A DNA stretch of 64,000 nucleotides, taken from the NCBI GenBank assembly GCA_018292915.2, contig JACVVK020000056.1, forward strand, positions 2,137,501 through 2,201,500, in the 5' to 3' direction. The notes below the pieces were generated by a model. The model saw only the letters and a program-made list of their open reading frames with translations, searched no databases and was not told the DNA's origin. Below are positions 23,461 to 35,133 of this stretch, piece after piece; position 1 is the stretch's first letter, and the number at the start of each line of letters is the position of its first letter. The translations under genes were made by a program, and so were the position numbers. This DNA comes from Batillaria attramentaria (taxonomy: Eukaryota > Mollusca > Gastropoda > Batillariidae).

Positions 23461-23748
23461 GCAACAAGAAATAAATAACATCTAATGACACAAAGGACAA
23501 GTATGCAGTAACGACCTCTCAGCGTTCGTGGGCCAACGACGTTCTCCGTCTCTCCCAACCTCTCTGCTGACATCACGCTCACTCTGGGAAGAAAAAGAAC
23601 CAGAACCTGGTTACGCAAAACACTAACAGGCGTGGAAGCATTACCTATGGAAGGTCACGCTGACCTTCGGTTCAATAGCCAATCAGTGATAAGGGATTTC
23701 GCTGACGGGTATTGAATGGTGATGTAAGCTGTCAATAAGAGTGCTCTG

Positions 23749-23843
23749 AGAGAGAGAGAGAGTTAGTTAGTTAGTTATTTAGGGCTTAACGCCGCGCAAG
23801 CAACAAAGACTATTTCGCGGCTAGAGAGAGAGAGAGAGAGAGA
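23749..23843. repeat. (GTTA)n-GGGCTTAACG repeat fragment embedded in (GA)n
   Basis: A 62-bp fragment (23762-23823; GTTAGTTA, TTAGGGCTTAACGCCGCG, TTTCGCGGCT) is bounded on both sides by (GA)n. It shares its junction with 17261-17300. Confidence 0.65.
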
Positions 23844-24185
23844 TGCATCCATGTAAAAGAAGAGACATAGTCTACATGTATGTCTGCTAAAATTTTTAAG
23901 CATCTTGCTAAAGGATTAGCCAGCAATATATGAAATCACAAAGGCAATTGCGGTTGGTTTTTGTTTTGTTTTGTTTTTTTCAAAAGATGGGATAAACTGT
24001 CTGCCGATTCTATGCAAAGCACAGCGCCGGATGTTGTGTGTTCACGTGCGATCAGCTTTTTTTTTTTAAATGCGTGGCAATTGCTTTGTTTGCAGCAGAA
24101 TACTGGATTCAGAATAATACTATCCCCGTAGTGGGCAGGAACTTGTCTGGGGATTTTCCCTGATAAAATCAAGCCAAAATTCACG
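23844..24185. other. No gene recognised
   Basis: Contains a GTTTT run near 23957-23980; no coding signal. Confidence 0.5.
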
Positions 24186-24300
24186 AGCAGACTCCTCTAC
24201 GGTGGCCGTTTCGCCTGCGTGCACCACACAGGCATGTATAATCATCAAGTGTGCACGTTAAAGATTCCGTTCCATCCACGGGACAGAAAGAGAGATATAG
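24186..24300 (+). mobile_element. SINE family 3, 5'-truncated copy
   Basis: Aligns with the family-3 body: GCAGACTCCTCTACGGTGGC, CGTTTCGCCTGCGTGCAC, then TCAAGTGTGCACGTTAAAGA and TTCCATCC. The tRNA-like head is absent. Confidence 0.7.
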
Positions 24301-24314
24301 AGACAGAGAGAGTC

Positions 24315-24316
<2 letters not shown>

Positions 24317-24356
<40 letters not shown>
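24317..24356. repeat. (GA)n microsatellite
   Basis: About 20 GA units directly following the SINE copy. Confidence 0.95.
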
Positions 24357-24358
<2 letters not shown>

Positions 24359-24359
24359 T

Positions 24360-24430
24360 TGGGGCGCATACATACATGTCAAACAATTATGCATGCTAAA
24401 GATCCCATTTCATCCAGAAGGAGGTCGTAG
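24360..24430 (+). repeat. SINE family 3, 3'-end fragment
   Basis: GCATGCTAAAGATCCCATTT and CATCCAGAAGG resemble the family-3 3' end, so a second partial copy lies beyond the GA tract. Confidence 0.5.
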
Positions 24431-27289
24431 AATTGAAAACAAGTAGATCTTATGGATGCACAGAAAATATGTGACTGTAAAAATGTCAGCACGCTTGCCC
24501 CTGGAGGGCATTACTCGGAGGGGAGAGGGAGGCGGGGGGGGGGGGGGGGCGGAGGTGAGAGGGAAAGCACGAATTGTGCGTACCAAGGTGCTGATACATG
24601 AACCAAAGCATTTGTCAATATCAATTATCAGTATTGCGCATACTTGGGTTCTGTCTGCACACCCAGATCTGCTGCTTGACTGCTCCTCAAAGCTTCAACA
24701 CAGGTTACCGTACAGTTCCCATACGTCAGTTCCAATACGACCCACGTCACCTGAGACGCATCGCTTTCCCAACAGGCAGAAACATGCACCCGGCCCCATC
24801 GCCACCACATCAAGGCAGATCGATCATACGCTTAAGGAGGAAAGGGGTAGATAAAGGACGGGGTGTGTGTGAGGGGGGGGGGGGGGGTAGGGAGAGGGAG
24901 GTGGAGGAGGTAGTTGCTGCATACATAAATATTGAAGTGTCACCGTGTCGGGGCGTTGGAGAGGCAGAAATGTTCAGCTCTTTTCAATCCTGCGATGGCC
25001 TCCACTTAAGCAACGTTTATCTCTCTGGAGGCCCTATAGACATGCTCGCACGAGCTGTGTGTGTGTGTGTGTGTTTTGTACAGATGCAGTGTTGAAAATT
25101 GAGGAGCATTTTGGGTTGCGTGTGGGAAACTCAGTATTTGAACCTAATTTTGTTCGGCTGGGTGAACTCCTCTTCGATATTCGTGCTTATGTCAACCTTG
25201 AATTTTTTTTTTTAATAGATAGCGGCATATCTTGTTTTTGGCTACCCTATTATTGCCGGGAACAATATGAAATAACGTAAATTCTTGTACATCTGCCAAA
25301 AATGGTGTTCGCGTTTTGAGTCCTTCCCACTCCCTTCAACAACAATACCAACAACAACAAAATAATCTGAATTCAATCATCACCAAACTTGGAATAGCCT
25401 GTCACTCGCGAACCAAAACGTCTTACTAGCACATGTACGCAATACTATTAGTTATATACATGTACATAGGTGGCAGACTCGAAAAGCAACCAACAGAACA
25501 GTCATAGCTGCGATCCTGGTATTACAATTGAGGAGCGATTGAAATAACACTGTCTTCCTTAAACCTACTCGAACAAGAAATAAAGGACTCGCATATGGAC
25601 ATAAAGTATTGTTGGTAAAAACATCCAAGTCTTCAAAGAAAAGAAAAAGTTACGCGCGACCGCCCCATCGGATATTTCCTCCTCCTTGACAGGGCCCCAA
25701 GCTGATACCCACATTCGATGGATCGATAAACCATAAACCCGCGCACCCGCCGCCTGACTGAAGCGGGTAGATGTCAGGTACTGGCGGGGACAAGGAAGCA
25801 AACGGGTATGCATTCCCGGCTCGTCGATACCGGCAATCAATAGATCCATCCATTCGGGCCGTCGACCAGACGACAGGTATCTATCGCTCCTCTAACACAA
25901 AAAACTCCGCAGCTGCGTTCAATTCGCTAGCCCTTCTATTCGCGGCTGATTTAGCGTCTTGGTAATGCTGGCGTGCCACGTCCCCTGGTAAGTAGCCACG
26001 GGTGAGGAATTTGCGGGCAGAAAATCCACTGTACGGGGCATCCATGCAGGCAGGGGCAGCGATCTAATTCCCAACACTGACATCACAGTCGGCACTTTGC
26101 CAAAAACCCACCCGCCTGACACACGTCCCAATCGCTCCAGCTTGGCTCTTTTACTTCGGTCCGATCGCTCTTCGGGCGTTTAACAGCGCCCTTTATGTTC
26201 TTTCTTCTCTGCTTCTCTGTAACTCCAAATTCTTGAGGTTCAATACCAATAAAATTACGTAGACCCAGTCGCCGAAACGTTTCCCCCCCCTTTTCTCTCT
26301 TCTCACGGCTTTTACTGTTAGGGCTGGTCGATTGCAAAAGAACCGGGTCGGCATCTGATCAACAAGTGCCTCAGATCGCCGATGAATTGAAGTGAAGGAG
26401 CTGTTTACCTTCTCGCGTCAAACACATTCAGGGTACGAGTGGGAAAAGGGTAGAGAAAATAAAAAGAAAGAAAGAAAAAAAAAAAAAAACATAGAAGAGC
26501 AAAAGAAGCAGTATGGTCATGGGAGTACACGAGCACTGCTAGCTTAACGGGACCTGTCTGACAGCAGTGTGCACTTTCGAGATGTTTATGGCAAGGTGTT
26601 TACTGGGGTGCCGGTCAGATTTGGGTAGAGGTGGGTGAGTCACATTCACTGTGCATGTGTGGTTGCTGAAACACCGCACTTTGGAGAGAGAGAGAGAGAG
26701 AGAGAATAGACGCCTGTACCGTCGTCAGGCGCTAATTAATTATGATTAAGCCCTTTTTTTTTTTCCAGCGACGGTAGACCTCAACAAGACAGTTCGATAA
26801 GTTTATCAAGTGAAAAATAGTATTTGCATATCGAAAAGTGAGAGTGTTTGGAAGATAATGGGCATTTTTAAGAATCGAAACAGCCGTTACATCGTTACAT
26901 ACCCAACTCTCCCCCTCCCGCCTCTCCTCACGTTGGAGCGTGTAAACTCCTGTCCCAAATACACTAAGTAGTATGTGTATTATAATTATGTGTGATAAAC
27001 ATTATGATACATCGTGAAGGTATCTTATACCAAATAACTGTAAAAAGCTATCGTATATTGAAGACTAGGTGGGGATCCGTGCGGATAGGGTTGGGGGAGG
27101 GGGAAGGGGGACTAAAATGTGAGCAGGATATTAGGATATCACCATGAGAGATAACAATATCAGGACTTTTTTACCAGTGAGCTTCAGAGGCACCAACGAA
27201 CGTAATTTGATTTAGTTGTCGTTTAGAGGTTTGCTGTCAGAACAAATTTATTATGATAATGAGGATCAGTTTATAATCACCCATCATCG
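24431..27289. other. No gene recognised
   Basis: Nearly 2.9 kb with poly-G at 24534-24549 and 24876-24887, a short GT tract near 25057, A-rich 26460-26490 and (GA)n at 26685-26705. Frames up to 165 codons lack recognisable domains and are not supported by splice signals. Confidence 0.5.
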
Positions 27290-27572
27290 TTATAACTGTG
27301 TATTGTGTGTGCGCTTTACCCAATTTCTTCAACTGGCTCTGAGCGCCCCGAACTGACACGCACGCGCACGTGAATCACAAGCGTTCTCTCACACACTGGA
27401 CATGAACACATTAGAATTTTTGGTTCAAGGGGTCTGCTCAGCAATTGAAAAGTCGGAATTTTGAATTACATTCATTTTCAAATTTTGTGGGCTGAACATT
27501 TGCAAAGTAGAGTTGGAGAAAGCCGGAGTACCCGGAGAGAACCCCCCGATGGACGATTGGCCCGAATGAACA
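27290..27572 (-). repeat. Repeat family 2, copy C
   Basis: Reverse complement of copies A and B. Landmarks on the plus strand are GCGCTTTACCCAATTTCTTC, CACACACTGGACATGAACAC, GGTCTGCTCAGCAATTG and GGAGTACCCGGAGAGAACCC. It is shorter than B at the (ATT)n end. Confidence 0.8.
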
Positions 27573-28334
27573 GCATATAACGACTATCATTTCCTGTGTT
27601 GATAGATCACACACACAAAAAATATCAAGCCAGTCACAGCCAAAAAGCTTGCACGATATGAATCGAAACGCAATCGTTGGTGCCTCCAGTATTACCAGTT
27701 CCCCCGAACAGAATATAAAGACAGGTCATGCGACGCGGCTCTTTAGCAGCGTTCAGTGTCATGGAAAGTTTCCTCCTATGACTTTGAGCATGATGACGTA
27801 TTTCGTAATCGGATCGTCATTGGCGTACTGTTTGTGTCAGGCAAAGATCAGTTCAGTGTGAATGAACCCTTTCGCAGAAGGGACCTGTCATAAATTATTC
27901 TAAAGACCATTGTAAATGAGGTAAAGATCGTGCTAAGAGCGAGGACTGACACCCTTATGACTGAATGCAGGTTGCATGTGTGTGTATAGGTTTCGGAACA
28001 CGAGCGAATGCGGCATTTTATTTTTGATATTCATTTCAGTGTTTGATAAATGGACAGTGACACATGGTTGCTTCGTTCCGCTCTCGTTGTTCCTTCTTAT
28101 GTTGTTCCTGGTAGTATTTGCACTTTAGTTGGAATCTAGCAGCAGCATGTCTGATTTATGCAGTTCAACTGGCATGTTTTCACGTCACTGTCCGTTATGG
28201 AGTTACCAAAATCCAATGCTCCTACGGGGTCCCGAATAAAATCTTGACTTGACTTCTCAATTTAAGTTTCTCTGAATCATTCGTCAGTGGTCAGTGGTGT
28301 GCCCTGCTTACTCTAAATAACCCCCTCCCCCTCG

Positions 28335-28336
<2 letters not shown>
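27573..28336. other. No gene recognised
   Basis: Ordinary complexity; nothing recognised. Confidence 0.5.

Positions 28337-28428
<92 letters not shown>
28337..28428. repeat. (CA)n microsatellite
   Basis: About 46 uninterrupted CA units. Confidence 0.97.
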
Positions 28429-28429
<1 letters not shown>

Positions 28430-30150
28430 GGCTGTGTGACTAGTGGGACTAGTCTTGTCAAAATAAATCAGATTTGATCTTCCTTTCATCTTCTGTGCAT
28501 TCGGTCTGAATTCATCAGTGTTCATCTGGACTGTTCAGATATCTAGGACAAATGTCTCTACCCCACCCCCCCCCCCCCCCTCAACTCCATCTCCCCGTCC
28601 CCCCCCCACCCCCCCCTTCTTCCCCTCTTCCTTCTCCCCGACCAACCGTTCACAGTCGCACACGTGACGGAGAAGTAAAACACCCCAAACCACCACTCCT
28701 TTGTATTTGCCATCTCCATTGTTCGATTCGAAGACCCCCGACCCAGAGGACCGAAATACAGACATCACTAAATTAAGATCAGGTCTCACAAGAGATGAAA
28801 GGTAGGGGGAACGGGTGGTTTTCACATTAGTCCTTCCTCGTTCCGTAATTCTAACGGTCACAGCGGCTCCTTAGCAACATCAAGCGGCTCAGCACCTGAG
28901 ATGTCCATAAAATCGCCGCTGAGCAGACGACAATTGCAGAGTTAGCACATCGGCCATCTCGCGAACAGTAGCCGACACCGCCTACTGGGTCCGAATTTCC
29001 ACCCGACAAAAAGGCGGGTCTTGTAGTCATGTGAGCGACTGACAATGAGTATGAAGCCCCCCCCCCCCCCTCCTTCCAACCCCCCAACCTCCTGCCCCTC
29101 CCTTGACCATGGAAGCCTGGAGTTAACACATATGCAAACCGCATTCGAAACCACTCACTGTGTCCAAAGTATCCGCCCGGTAAAAGTTAGGTGATGTGAG
29201 CGACTGACAGTGAGTATCCCCCCCCCCCTCCTCCCGACTGACAATGAGTATGCCTCCACCACCACCCCTCCCCCCTTGCCCATGACCATAACTGTCGTAA
29301 CGGTCGTGTAGCGTAACCAAGCTCCCACCACGCACTCAAACTCAGTACGCAATCGTCATCAGGGGAAAAAAGAAACGCCGCCAAGAGGTGCTGTCAAAGC
29401 GAATGGCGAATAAAAACCGGAGTGACGCAGGGACAGAAATTCTTGGTGCAGAATCAAACCGTTAGTACGCACCAGGGCACAACCCCCCCCCCCCCCCCCC
29501 CCCTCTTCTGTAGGTAAGAAAACAAATTGACAGGGGGTGGTAATAGCGCGGAGAGCAGCGAGGACTGAATGAACTTCGCTATTCTCGAAGACTGAAGTGC
29601 CTTCTTGAGTGGGCAGCACTGTGAGCCGAGCTCAGAGTCTGAGATGGCAGTTCGGCTACTGAACTCAACGACACTACACGGCCAGACTGCCATACAAGTA
29701 AGGAGGTCGTTCCAAACAGTGTTGGTTTTGAGCGAACCAGATATGTGGCCATGTGCAGACACTAGTTTTCAAACCACGTTAGATAGTGCTGGTTCTGTTT
29801 TGCGGGTTTGTAGTAATACGTGTAGTTGTTCGTTTGTTTCTAGTTTAATATTTGTGTAATCTGTTGTCGTTGTTGACTGTGTACGGTGGTGTTTTCGAAA
29901 TCCCACTCTCTGATTGTGGGTGATGGGTACAGATAACATTTCAACTGGTTGAATATTGAACTTGCTGTATGTGTCTTAGCCTTGAGTATTGTGTTATTAG
30001 TGTTGAAACTGATCATACCTAGGTGATAAGAAAGTCACATCATACGTGTATACGAAGGATGTGGGGGTGGAGAAACATATCCAACATTGGTGTTTAGCAA
30101 AATCAAAAACAGTCGAAAACGAAAGAAAACCAGGCAAACATCCCTCCAAA

Positions 30151-30152
<2 letters not shown>
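28429..30152. other. No gene recognised; poly-C tracts and a local duplication
   Basis: Poly-C runs lie at 28566-28580, 29057-29070, 29218-29228 and 29485-29503. The block GTGAGCGACTGACA(A/G)TGAG occurs at 29029-29048 and 29197-29216, each just before poly-C, and part of it again near 29236, suggesting local duplication. No gene-like frame. Confidence 0.55.
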
Positions 30153-30208
<56 letters not shown>

Positions 30209-30262
30209 CAACACAACAAACACACACGCGCGCGCGCACGCATGCACGCACACACACACACA
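30153..30262. repeat. Compound (CA)n/(CG)n microsatellite
   Basis: CA array, then AACAACACAACA, then CACACGCGCGCGCGCACGC and more CA. Confidence 0.95.
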
Positions 30263-31767
30263 CCCTCTCGCCCCTTGACTCCACACCCGGTAACACTCTA
30301 AGCGAACATGCAGACCAAAACACCCCCCCCCAGACGAATCTCTTAGCCTTCCAGTCATCATTTATTGTACACCCCAACCTGAGCTCAGGTGCGTAAAGTT
30401 TTTACCTGGTCTACCTCCAAGCCCCGGCAGCGCCATTGTGATCCGCCTTTTGTCCCCGTGGCTGAGCATCGCGGCGGTTATTTGGCCGTTAGCTGCTCAT
30501 TAGACTGGCTGCAGGTTCGAACACGAATCGGTCACAACAAGGCTTTTGCCTCTTTTTGCCGCTCGCTTCGATTACCTTCTCACAGTGATCGGGACAGTGG
30601 CGACTCGCTATGAGGGAGCGTTCCGGTTTTGACTGCTGCTTAGCAGCGCTGCCGTTATGGACATCTCTAGCGTGCTATGCATGCTGAAAGGTGTTGGGAG
30701 GAACCGGGTGCAACAGTCCTACGGACATTTCCAACGATAAAATTACAGTAGATTTTTTTTTATTTTATTATTATTATTATTTTTTTTAATTGAATTTATT
30801 TTATGTCTACGGATACGCGAAGGTTTTGTTCGGAACAAAATGAAACATACACTGAGATTACAAACCAACGTGGCAAGCACGCAACTGGTTTTTAAGGCTG
30901 CTGTCAAATGGAACAAACATCGAAACGGCTTGGAACAAGAGTCCCCCACCCCCCTCAAAAAAAAAGAGAGAGAAAAAAAAGAGCAAAGACATGTTCAGTG
31001 TAGCCATACGTCACACGAGGAACATAGAAAAACGCTGTGTTCGGTTGTGTTCGATATTTGTTCGGACTAAAAACGCCTCTCGTGTGAATTCATTCCGCAA
31101 GCCCCAAATTTCGCCATCCTCCCCCTCCCCTCCCTTCCCGTCCCTTCTCAGTCTGTCTGTCTGTCTGTCTGTCTCACCTTGCGTTGTCCATACACACAAG
31201 CCTACGATGTAGCTGGTCATAGACACAGCAATGGCTATGTACATGCATAACAAGTAATTTGCCACTAAGAGGGGAAAATGAAAAGACAACAAACTTTCAG
31301 CCTGTGTGCGATGGATTTCCGTACAGGTGACAAATGAAGCGTTCCTGCCTCGCTTAGCCTGCGTCCTAGCTACCCGACTAACGGTACCCGAAACACGTCA
31401 GTGCAGATCGAGTTTTGATAGGAAGATAGCCCTGGAGAAAACAGTTTAAATGAAGCATTAAACAGCGGAATAGAGCGACCGCTGAATGAAGAGAGAACGG
31501 GGCAGTGAATGAAGCAGCAGACTGACTGATTATCATCTGCTTTCGAAACAGAGCATCACATGCAGTGTACATTATGATCATGGTCTGTACTGGGACATGT
31601 TTTATGAAAAATCATTGGACTGAAATAGGACGTTGAGAGGAATTATTCATCAAACTTTCATAGGTTTGCAAAATAAAACCCTTTTTCGTATTTCAAGTTG
31701 CTAATGTTTGAGTATCCCCGATCCGGAGGGGGGAGGGGGGGGGAGGGGTGGGAGTGGGTAGTGTACA
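30263..31767. other. No gene recognised; weak tRNA-like segment near 30458-30535
   Basis: GTGGCTGAGCATCGCGG and CAGGTTCGAACAC resemble A and B boxes at near-tRNA spacing, but flanks do not pair. A T-rich patch lies at 30752-30795 and (TCTG)n at 31150-31172. Confidence 0.5.
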
Positions 31768-31849
31768 TGTCTGTGTCTGTGTCTGTGTCTGTCTGTCTGT
31801 CTGACTCTCTCCTCTCTCTCTCTCTCTCTCTCTCAGTGTGCGTGCCTCT

Positions 31850-31923
<74 letters not shown>

Positions 31924-31955
31924 GAGACAGACAGACAGACAGACTGAGAGAGGCG
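31768..31955. repeat. Compound (TGTC)n-(CT)n-(GT)n-(GACA)n microsatellite
   Basis: GTCTGT/TGTC units, a CT tract, about 32 GT units (31853-31917), then GAGACAGACAGACAGAC. Four simple repeats are contiguous. Confidence 0.93.
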
Positions 31956-32250
31956 TGAGAGGGGCGTGAGCGTAGTTAGCTGTGTGTCAAACCATCAACT
32001 ACCGCCGCCAGTCAACGTGATGGGACGTCAGTTTCAAACTGCCAGACCGGCCCACAGATAACGACTGTCCACAACAGCCGTGGATCGAAACCTCAGCACA
32101 GAGGACATTGTTCGAGTCGTCCTGTACGGACCAGCTTCTACGTGATGAGAATTCTTTTAAACTTTGATGTCGTGTCATCTCGAGGGGCTGGCGAGGGCCC
32201 TGAACGCAGCCACTTGAAGACTCGCGAGGGATGGGTGCCGCGGTGACACA
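31956..32250. other. Flank of the LTR element, no gene recognised
   Basis: Single-copy-looking DNA up to the target duplication at 32251; a 106-codon minus frame running into the LTR has no recognisable domain. Confidence 0.5.
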
Positions 32251-32255
32251 CAGGC
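32251..32255. repeat. Target-site duplication, left copy (CAGGC)
   Basis: CAGGC directly precedes the TGTCACG terminus and is repeated at 38467-38471 directly after the GTGACA terminus. Confidence 0.9.
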
Positions 32256-33618
32256 TGTCACGACCGTGTGTGCTGCAATGTATGGGTGTAAGAGGTGCGT
32301 GCTCTTTCTTTACTCTCACTCACACGCAGTCGCACAACAGAAACTGATACTGAGACGTGCGGGGATTCACACCACCACAATATTATTGACAAGACGAACA
32401 GTCATTGCATAACACGTCACAGTACAGCTACAATACCAATCAAGAACAGGCAAGGTAATCAATCAAGGCAATAAATACTATGCCTAAATACAAATGATAT
32501 AAATAATTGTATCTAAGAGCGCTCAGAGCATTTTAACGTGCACGGGATGGTACCTCCAACGATGGCCAAGCGCGCAGACGTGCAGATGTGCAGATGTGCA
32601 GTTCACAAGCCGCAGACAACACCACAGGCGGCGGGAAAATAGAGCTGGCTCGGCAGCTCTACAAAAGCATCACGGCAACCGCTGATGCTCTAGTGACCAG
32701 CACCCACGCTGAATCCCACATACGGGCAGTCAAGCTCCCTCCCCTTCAGTCGTCGCAGGGCCAAGAAATCCTCCACGGGACAAGGGACTACAGGGCAGCT
32801 TCTGGCTCCCGAAAACAGCCACTCGGGCTAGAACCCCTGTGCAACAATACACTATTGTAAGTCCTTGGCCTCAACTAGCACATACTGCCTATCTATGGGA
32901 TAATATTAACCCATGGCACAAACCAGCGAACGCTCCTATGTTACGAACGCTAAAGGAAACCGCACATACTAAACGCTAAAGGTAAAAGCCTGCAGCTGTC
33001 ACATCGGACAAGTCAGCAGAATATACAGACAGGTCAGTGTTAAACTCACTGGTAAAACGGCTAATAATCAAACATACTTAGCCGACATAACACTTCGGCC
33101 ACAATAGTCAAGTTTCATACTAACTTCCTGACCGTTGGTAATATCTACACAAGAGAAAATAGCTAACCTGAAACATAATACGGGAAATAACAGATATGAA
33201 CCATTTACCTCCATATGCAAGATGCGAGGGGTTATGACGGTAGACCTTAAAGACAGCGGACGAGAAGAAGTGCCAGACTCTTGAACGGACGTGTCGGTAC
33301 TACCGGGCCAAATGCGAATAGCAAGTGAATAGCAATGGTTTTTATACTGTTAGGGCGAATAGGGTGAGTATCGCACGGATACACCTGCATCACGTGTAAA
33401 ACGGGTTACCTGTATCGACTTTAACAAGGGAAACGGACAGGTCAGCATATTATCCACAAATGTCCCGTGTAAAACCTTCACCAAGGGATACATGGCGTGC
33501 GAAAACAAGGCACGTGTGCCACACAGAACATAGTTACGATGCATACGGAAATCATACCAACCCGTCATACGGAAATCATAACAGCACATGATTTACCCTA
33601 AGTCACGCATCCGTGACA
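32256..33618 (-). repeat. 3' LTR (1363 bp)
   Basis: Starts TGTCACGACC and ends CCGTGACA, giving short inverted termini. By eye it differs from the other LTR by about six substitutions, six single-base indels and one complex patch near 33492 (right copy 7 bases longer). These account exactly for the 11-bp length difference. The LTR contains short direct repeats GCAGATGTGCAGATGTGCAG and AACGCTAAAGG(A/T)AA. Confidence 0.92.
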
Positions 33619-33635
33619 TCACCCCCCTCCTCCAG
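33619..33635 (-). promoter_or_regulatory. Polypurine tract
   Basis: Minus-strand CTGGAGGAGGGGGGTGA abuts the 3' LTR, the position expected for plus-strand DNA priming. Confidence 0.8.
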
Positions 33636-33689
33636 TAGAAACCGACAGGTTTCTCAACATGGGGGTCGAAACAGTGAGACAACCAATGT

Positions 33690-34071
33690 CTACACTACCA
33701 GCTGATCCGATCCTGATCGCGACAGGCAATCGGCAAATACATTGAGCTTACCCTGGACAGGCTCAATGCGAAATCTGAACTCCTGGAGAGCAAGGGCCCA
33801 GCGAGTTATGCGACAGTTCTTGAACTTGCCTGAAGTGAGATAGGACAAGTGAGATATCTGTCAGAAGGTCGAAAAACTTGTGAAAGACAGCCTCTATATC
33901 ATGCCTCTTTGAAGGGTCTAACTGACTGTCATACTTGACATTGGCAACAGTTTCGCCTTGAAGCGACGGTAGCGTCGGAAGAGTGATTTGGTCATCCTCA
34001 GCATCAGGGTGGAGGATTCCGACAGCGGCGGATGCCGAACCGACGTGATACGAACACGCAACATCGGCCAA
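33690..34071 (-). pseudogene. pol remnant: RT N-terminus fused to RNase H C-terminus
   Basis: One frame reads DDQITLP, ETVANVKYD and FHKFFDLLTD, the lead-in to a Gypsy-type reverse transcriptase. At about 33850-33862 the meaning jumps. In the next frame the sequence reads LSYLTSGKFKN, ITRWALALQEF, PVQGK and ADCLSRSGS, the C-terminal end of retroviral-type RNase H, with a stop at 33692-33690. The whole RT palm with its YxDD site and the RNase H catalytic residues are absent; by family knowledge about 1 kb is missing. The junction lies in ACAGAT, which could be shared by RT LLTD and RNase H TDH sequences, suggesting microhomology deletion. No integrase follows, so RNase H was the last domain. 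Non-functional. Confidence 0.85.
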
Positions 34072-34229
34072 ATCAGATGAAGCGTGAAAGGCAGAAGCAC
34101 AGTTCTGTTCTGGCTCAGAGGAATCAACGCTCGGTGGTCAAACCCTACAGAGGTTTCCGTGTGGAATGGCAACAAGAGATGTAGTTGCACAAGTTCAGTG
34201 GCCGGTGATACGGCTGACACGGCAGTGAA

Positions 34230-34442
34230 GGGGACATCTATAACTGGCATCCTCTCTAGGGGGACGGGGGCCACTCTACCTTTAGGAACCGTTTTCTGGC
34301 AAACATCGCATGTTCTACAGTAGTCTTTGACTGCACAACGTACTCCTGGCCAAAAGAAACGGAGGAGGACTCTTTGCAGTGTGCGGCGAACTCCGCAGTG
34401 ACCTGCCATGATACCGTCATGCGCCGTGCACAAGACAGACAT
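34230..34442 (-). pseudogene. Integrase N-terminal zinc-binding (H2C2) domain, core missing
   Basis: The frame contains AHDGIMAGHCGVRRT, RFFWPGV and YCRTCDVCQK, with zinc ligands H8, H15, C45 and C48 of the frame. This is the integrase zinc-binding domain. It continues to PLERMPVIDVPFTAV, the usual lead-in to the catalytic core, and then recognisable sequence stops near 34230. None of the DDE core motifs is visible between here and the RT lead-in at about 34000, so a second internal deletion removed the core and C-terminal domain. A stop and frame change separate it from the upstream linker. It lies before RT rather than after RNase H. Confidence 0.85.
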
Positions 34443-34448
34443 GCGTAG

Positions 34449-34829
34449 CTAGTGGGTACGACTATTTGCTTTGACACCTGCCTCGTTTTGAAAATGGCGG
34501 TATAAGATACCATCAGTGACTACAAAGGAAAACGTACCAGAACCGCTTTTCATAGACTGACCATCCTTGGCCTTTTGGAACAACGGTTCAAGGGTGGGGT
34601 CTTCAGACTGGGCTTTGATCAGGTCATCACGGCTTGTGTCCAAGCATGGCGGGAGTGCAGTGACTAATGGCTTGCTAGCCGCATCTGCCCTCTTAGCTTG
34701 CAAGCGAGTGGTTACTAGGCCAACAGCATCTACCTCGACGAGGGAAGAGGTATTTGGGGTGTCTGATACGCCCGGTAGATTACCTAGGATCAAGTCAGCT
34801 ACTGGATCGTCAATGACAGCACTCGACAT
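34449..34829 (-). pseudogene. pol: protease-to-integrase linker
   Basis: The frame holds PVADLILGNLPGV, which continues the end of the protease region, then ADAASKPLV, DLIKAQSEDPTL and DGILYRHF. The L-x-QxxDP...GxLYR block is the segment that in ordinary Gypsy elements ties RNase H to integrase. Here it follows protease directly, supporting the PR-IN-RT order. It is frameshifted relative to both the protease frame (near 34845) and the zinc-domain frame (near 34450). Confidence 0.75.
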
Positions 34830-35133
34830 CTCCTGAATAAAAGGGTGTGTCTACGGACACATGAGCTACGGGGAATGTCTCGACTGCACCTCCAAAAGTA
34901 ATGCAATCTTGAGTTTCACCTGTGAACTGTTCCGGGGAGACAAGAGAGCGTTTAACACCCGCAGTAGTACACCCAGTGTCTCGGAGTACCGTTACTTCTG
35001 TATTGCCTACTGTGCCTTTGGACACACGCAGGTCTCCAAGGGGTTTGTTCTTCCCAATTGCGCAATCACCATGCAGGCTAGCGCCTTCTGCTTTGAGGGA
35101 CAAACATTGCTCCAGTGACCTGTGCCATGGCAA
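34810..35133 (-). pseudogene. pol: retropepsin-type aspartic protease
   Basis: The frame contains VTVLRDTGCTTAGVKRSLV, the aspartic protease active-site region (DTG at residues 52-54 of the frame) followed by the usual small-residue and hydrophobic run. Further on come GGAVETFPVA and HVSVDTPF. It overlaps the end of the gag frame by about 127 bp in the -1 relation. That could be a natural gag-pol frameshift arrangement or decay. A second frame change near 34845 separates it from LILGNLPGV. It would cleave the Gag-Pol polyprotein. Confidence 0.75.

Noticed and set aside
32256..33618. Two unrelated long direct repeats (segmental duplication)
   Set aside because: TG...CA termini, a 5-bp target duplication, PBS, PPT and internal gag/pol show they are LTRs.
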